From Microlunatus elymi (GTDB lineage Bacteria; Actinomycetota; Actinomycetes; Propionibacteriales; Propionibacteriaceae): a stretch of 64,000 nt of DNA. The notes beneath the pieces are model-generated. The model did no database searches, had not been told where the DNA came from, and saw only the letters and a program-made list of their open reading frames with translations. The stretch spans positions 1,922,001-1,986,000 of the forward strand of contig NZ_CP041692.1 of NCBI RefSeq assembly GCF_007362775.1, read 5' to 3'. The first letter of the stretch is position 1. Each line of letters starts with the position of its first letter. Position numbers and translations under genes: made by a program. Shown here in pieces: positions 61,612 through 64,000 of this stretch.

Positions 61612-62139
61612 ATGAGAAGCGGATCGAGGCCGTACGTGCTGTTGGTCTCGGCGAGTGTCGGCTCCGGGCACGGTCGAGCGACCGCTGAGCCTGGCCGTCG
61701 GCTCCGCGAAGCCGGCTGTCGTACCAGTTCGGTCGACGTCGTCCACTCGGGCGCCGGCGACGGTCGCCGACTCAGCCACCGTTACGCCTGGATGCTGCGC
61801 TATGCGCCTGTTGTGTACGACCTGGCGATGCGATTCTGGGAACGCTGGCCGTCACCGTTGGAACACCTCGTCGCGGCCGGTGCACACGGGGTCGTCTTCG
61901 TCCTGCAAGCCGGCGCATTGTCGACCGGTGAGGTTTCCGAGGCGCAGCCGTTGCTGGCCCTGGAACTGCCCGTCACGCTGCTGGTCGCATCGCGGGTGTT
62001 TCACCGGCATCTCCACCGTCGTGACTGGGCGGCGATCACCGCGATGGCAGCAGGGATGAGTGCGTTCCTCTTTGCGGTGCGGCCCAGTGGTGGGCATCCG
62101 GCAGCGGTGAGTGCGCTGGCCCGGATCCTGAGCATCTGA
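61612..62139 (+). pseudogene. Chimera: diacylglycerol glucosyltransferase N-terminus joined to a DMT transporter fragment
   Basis: One open frame of 175 codons joins two unrelated pieces. Residues 1-86 (YVLLVSASVGSGHGRATAEP, then YAWMLRYAPVVYDLAMRFWE) match the N-terminus of MGDG-synthase/diacylglycerol beta-glucosyltransferases. From about residue 87 (61870) it reads GAHGVVFVLQAGALSTGEVS, AQPLLALELPVTLLVASRVF and FLFAVRPSGG, the start region of EamA/DMT transporters, and then stops. Both are incomplete, so this is a deletion-fusion product, probably not functional. Confidence 0.65.
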
Positions 62140-62190
62140 TCTCCTTCGGCGAGAAGACTCAGGTCGTACCGATGCTCTGCACTGCGGCGA

Positions 62191-63075
62191 CTATCGCAGG
62201 CAGCCGCCCTCCTTGTCCGGTCGCGAGTGGGCGCGGTGCAGATCCTCGATTCCCTTGTACGCGTAGGGATCCTCGCCGGCGACGAGCACGATGTCTCGGC
62301 TGTCATGTTCGGCGACGCCGACTCCGTCGGGCACCCGATGCCAGGGCAGCAGCGATTCTGCGCTCATGTAGTGATTGGCCAGCGCCCGCCGATACCCGTG
62401 CTGTCCCGAGTTCTGCAGCGATCGGTGCAGCAGGTAGCCGTTGAAGATCAACGCCGTGCCGGCCGGGATCTCGACCGGAACCGCATCCTCGTCCCGATAG
62501 GGGAATCCGTACGCCTCGGTGGTGCAGTCGAAGCGTGGATCGTCCTGTTCGCGATCGGGGTAGAGGACACCGCGGCGATGCGAGCCGGGCAGCACCCAAA
62601 GGCAGCCGTTCTCGACGGTCGCGTCGTCCAGGGCGATCCACACAGCGGTCAGCGATCGGTCCCGGGTCGGGATGAAGTGTTCGTCCTGATGCCAGGCCTG
62701 GCCGGGCTTGCCCTCGGACTTGATGAACAGCATCGATTGCATCGCCTTGACGTTCGGCCCGATCACCGTGGTCAGCACGTCCACGATCCGCGGAGCGGTC
62801 AACGCGTCGTACGCGAGTTGGGAGATCTTGTGCGGGAAGTGGATGCACAGGAAGCTGCGCAGGACGTCGGCATCGGCGGCATCGGCGGCGAGGTCCGCAC
62901 CGCCGGAGACTGCGCCGAGTTCACCGCGGCAGATCCGTACCGCCTCGGCGTTCAACCCGGCGACCTCGTCGGCGCTCAGCGCATCGGGCAGCACGACGAA
63001 GCCGTCGCGTTGGTAGTCCTGCCGGACGAGCTCCGGGTCGGTGATCGACGGTTCGACGGCGTTCAAGACGGTCAT
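62191..63075 (-). CDS. Phytanoyl-CoA dioxygenase family protein
   Basis: The start is ATG 63075 (MTVLNAVEPSITDPELVRQD); 294 residues. It is a cupin-fold Fe(II)/2-oxoglutarate oxygenase: metal ligands H-x-D in AWHQDEHFIPTRD and the distal His in FNGYLLHRSLQNSG, with the 2-oxoglutarate Arg in HGYRRALANHY. WVLPGSHRRG is typical. Members hydroxylate fatty acyl-CoA, compatible solutes or secondary metabolites. It is divergent from the AraC regulator, its likely controller, with 66 bases between. Confidence 0.9.
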   Translation of the reverse strand: MTVLNAVEPSITDPELVRQDYQRDGFVVLPDALSADEVAGLNAEAVRICRGELGAVSGGADLAADAADADVLRSFLCIHFPHKISQLAYDALTAPRIVDVLTTVIGPNVKAMQSMLFIKSEGKPGQAWHQDEHFIPTRDRSLTAVWIALDDATVENGCLWVLPGSHRRGVLYPDREQDDPRFDCTTEAYGFPYRDEDAVPVEIPAGTALIFNGYLLHRSLQNSGQHGYRRALANHYMSAESLLPWHRVPDGVGVAEHDSRDIVLVAGEDPYAYKGIEDLHRAHSRPDKEGGCLR

Positions 63076-63129
63076 GGCAGAAGTCTGTCGGCTCCGGCCG
63101 CCGTCGGGCCATGCCCCAAGAGAGCAAGC

Positions 63130-63135
63130 TAATAT
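63130..63135 (+). promoter_or_regulatory. -10 element of the AraC-family gene
   Basis: TAATAT lies 6 bases before the GTG start at 63142, so transcription would begin at or next to the start codon (leaderless). No clear -35 is seen. Confidence 0.5.
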
Positions 63136-63141
63136 CCGATT

Positions 63142-63996
63142 GTGACATCCGGCCGAGCCGACGTCCCGTACGCATCGCGTTTTGCGACCGTCGCGACATA
63201 TCCGTCTGCTGCATCGTACGGACCTCGAACGCTGGTTGACGAGTACGAGTTCGTCTGGCTGATCGAGGGCACTGCCGACTGGCGGGTCCGCGACGCCGCC
63301 GGGCTGTCCTGGCGGACGTCGCTTCCGCCCGGAAGTATCGCGTTGGCGCGACCCGGTGATCGTGATCAGTTCGGCTGGGATCCGCGGCGGAGGACGCGAC
63401 ATGGCTACGTGCACTTCCGCCTGGCGAATCACCCGGACAGTTCGTTATGGCCACGGGTCCGGGACAGCATGGCGACGCCGCTGTTGCGGTCGTTGTGCGA
63501 CCATCTGGTCGGTCTCGGTCTGGAACAGGAACGGTTGGCCGAGCACAATCGACTGCTCGGGGTGCTGCTCGAGGTGTTCCTGGCCGATCCCATCAGCCGG
63601 GTCCCGGACTGGCCGCAGCCCCTGCTGGCCATGGTCGAGCACATCGCGACGCGCTGGCGTCGGGACGGATTGTGTCTACTCCCGGTCGCGGAACTGGCGG
63701 CCGCGGGCCACGTCTCGGTCGGTCACGCGTCCCGGCTGTTCCACAGCCAGTTCGGAATCGGCCCGGCGGCCGCCCTCGAGCGCGTCCGGCTGGCGCGGGC
63801 GGCGACCGCACTGCAACGAACCAACTCGACCCTGGCCGAGGTTGCCCTCGCGACGGGCTACCACAACCCGTTCCATCTGTCGCGGCGCTTCAGCCAACTT
63901 CACGGGCTGCCTCCGGCCCAGTTCCGGCGCTCGGCGGCCGATCCGTTGGCACCGCTCAACGGCAACCTGCGAGTCCTCGCCGAGCGGATTCTCTGA
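63142..63996 (+). CDS. AraC-family transcriptional regulator
   Basis: The protein has 284 residues and starts at GTG 63142. Residues 1-150 form a cupin-like sensing domain (YEFVWLIEGTADWRVRDAAG). The DNA-binding part at about 170-265 has two helix-turn-helix units: LPVAELAAAGHVSVGHASRL with FHSQFG, and STLAEVALATGYHNPFHLSR with RFSQLHGLPPAQFR. It is divergent from the dioxygenase gene and probably activates it in response to a small molecule. It ends four bases before the window edge. Confidence 0.93.
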   Translation: MTSGRADVPYASRFATVATYPSAASYGPRTLVDEYEFVWLIEGTADWRVRDAAGLSWRTSLPPGSIALARPGDRDQFGWDPRRRTRHGYVHFRLANHPDSSLWPRVRDSMATPLLRSLCDHLVGLGLEQERLAEHNRLLGVLLEVFLADPISRVPDWPQPLLAMVEHIATRWRRDGLCLLPVAELAAAGHVSVGHASRLFHSQFGIGPAAALERVRLARAATALQRTNSTLAEVALATGYHNPFHLSRRFSQLHGLPPAQFRRSAADPLAPLNGNLRVLAERIL

Positions 63997-64000
63997 CCGG

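Overview
The window is chromosomal DNA of a high-GC Gram-positive (actinobacterial) organism. Third codon positions are strongly G/C, GTG starts are common, and the families present (DUF222/HNH, DUF3040, DUF4232, actinobacterial RsfS and NadD, an IdeR-type iron box) are actinobacterial. Sugar-catabolic operons, a DUF4956/VTC polyphosphate-polymerase pair and very frequent GATCTTG/GATCATG words suggest a Propionibacteriaceae member, perhaps Microlunatus-like. The genus is inference.

Layout. 1-7.7 kb: end of a phosphotransferase gene, an NADPH:quinone-type oxidoreductase, then a carbohydrate-acid block (parallel beta-helix protein, mandelate-racemase-type dehydratase, a solute-binding-like protein without signal peptide, mannitol/fructuronate dehydrogenase). 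7.7-14 kb: a GNAT/Ig-like fusion, a DUF4232 membrane-anchored protein, a histidine kinase whose response regulator is broken twice, and a DUF4956-VTC pair whose VTC gene has an in-frame stop. 14-16 kb: an N-terminally truncated DUF222/HNH gene with dispersed palindromic repeats. 16-21.8 kb: a dipeptide-type ABC system (permease fused to two ATPases, second permease, frameshifted binding protein). 22-26 kb: an alkyltransferase and a SWIM-SNF2 helicase. 27-33.9 kb: a LacI-controlled sugar ABC operon with an RpiR regulator and an FAD oxidoreductase, and no ATPase. 34-40.5 kb: an iron-siderophore binding lipoprotein under an IdeR box, a PQ-loop membrane protein, then proA - small membrane protein - nadD - rsfS - phosphatase, and an SGNH hydrolase.

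At 40.79 kb lies tRNA-Ala(GGC). Its last 22 bases recur exactly at 55.006 kb, and the C-terminal remnant of a tyrosine recombinase lies just inside the tRNA end. The 14.1 kb between the repeats therefore looks like an integrated, immobilised genomic island. It carries decayed cargo (Rieske protein with a lost cysteine, frameshifted SnoaL-like gene, CorA and amidohydrolase stumps joined head to head, frameshifted AbiEi), a toxin-antitoxin pair beside the right repeat, and one intact four-gene operon: two different MutS-like ATPases, a histidine phosphatase and a complete second enolase, translationally coupled and preceded by a hairpin that would cover the first Shine-Dalgarno. That operon is the best candidate for an undescribed system.

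After the island (55-64 kb) come a hypothetical gene whose stop lies in the att repeat, a secreted cysteine-containing protein, a flavin reductase-like protein, a coupled CDGSH/heme-oxygenase-fold pair, a methyltransferase overlapping an ADP-ribosylglycohydrolase, small membrane proteins, a chimeric gene joining a diacylglycerol-glucosyltransferase start to a DMT transporter piece, and a divergent phytanoyl-CoA dioxygenase/AraC pair.

Several frame disruptions are single-base or short-repeat events, so sequencing error cannot be excluded for each one. The truncations, chimeric junctions and multi-lesion genes cannot be explained that way.
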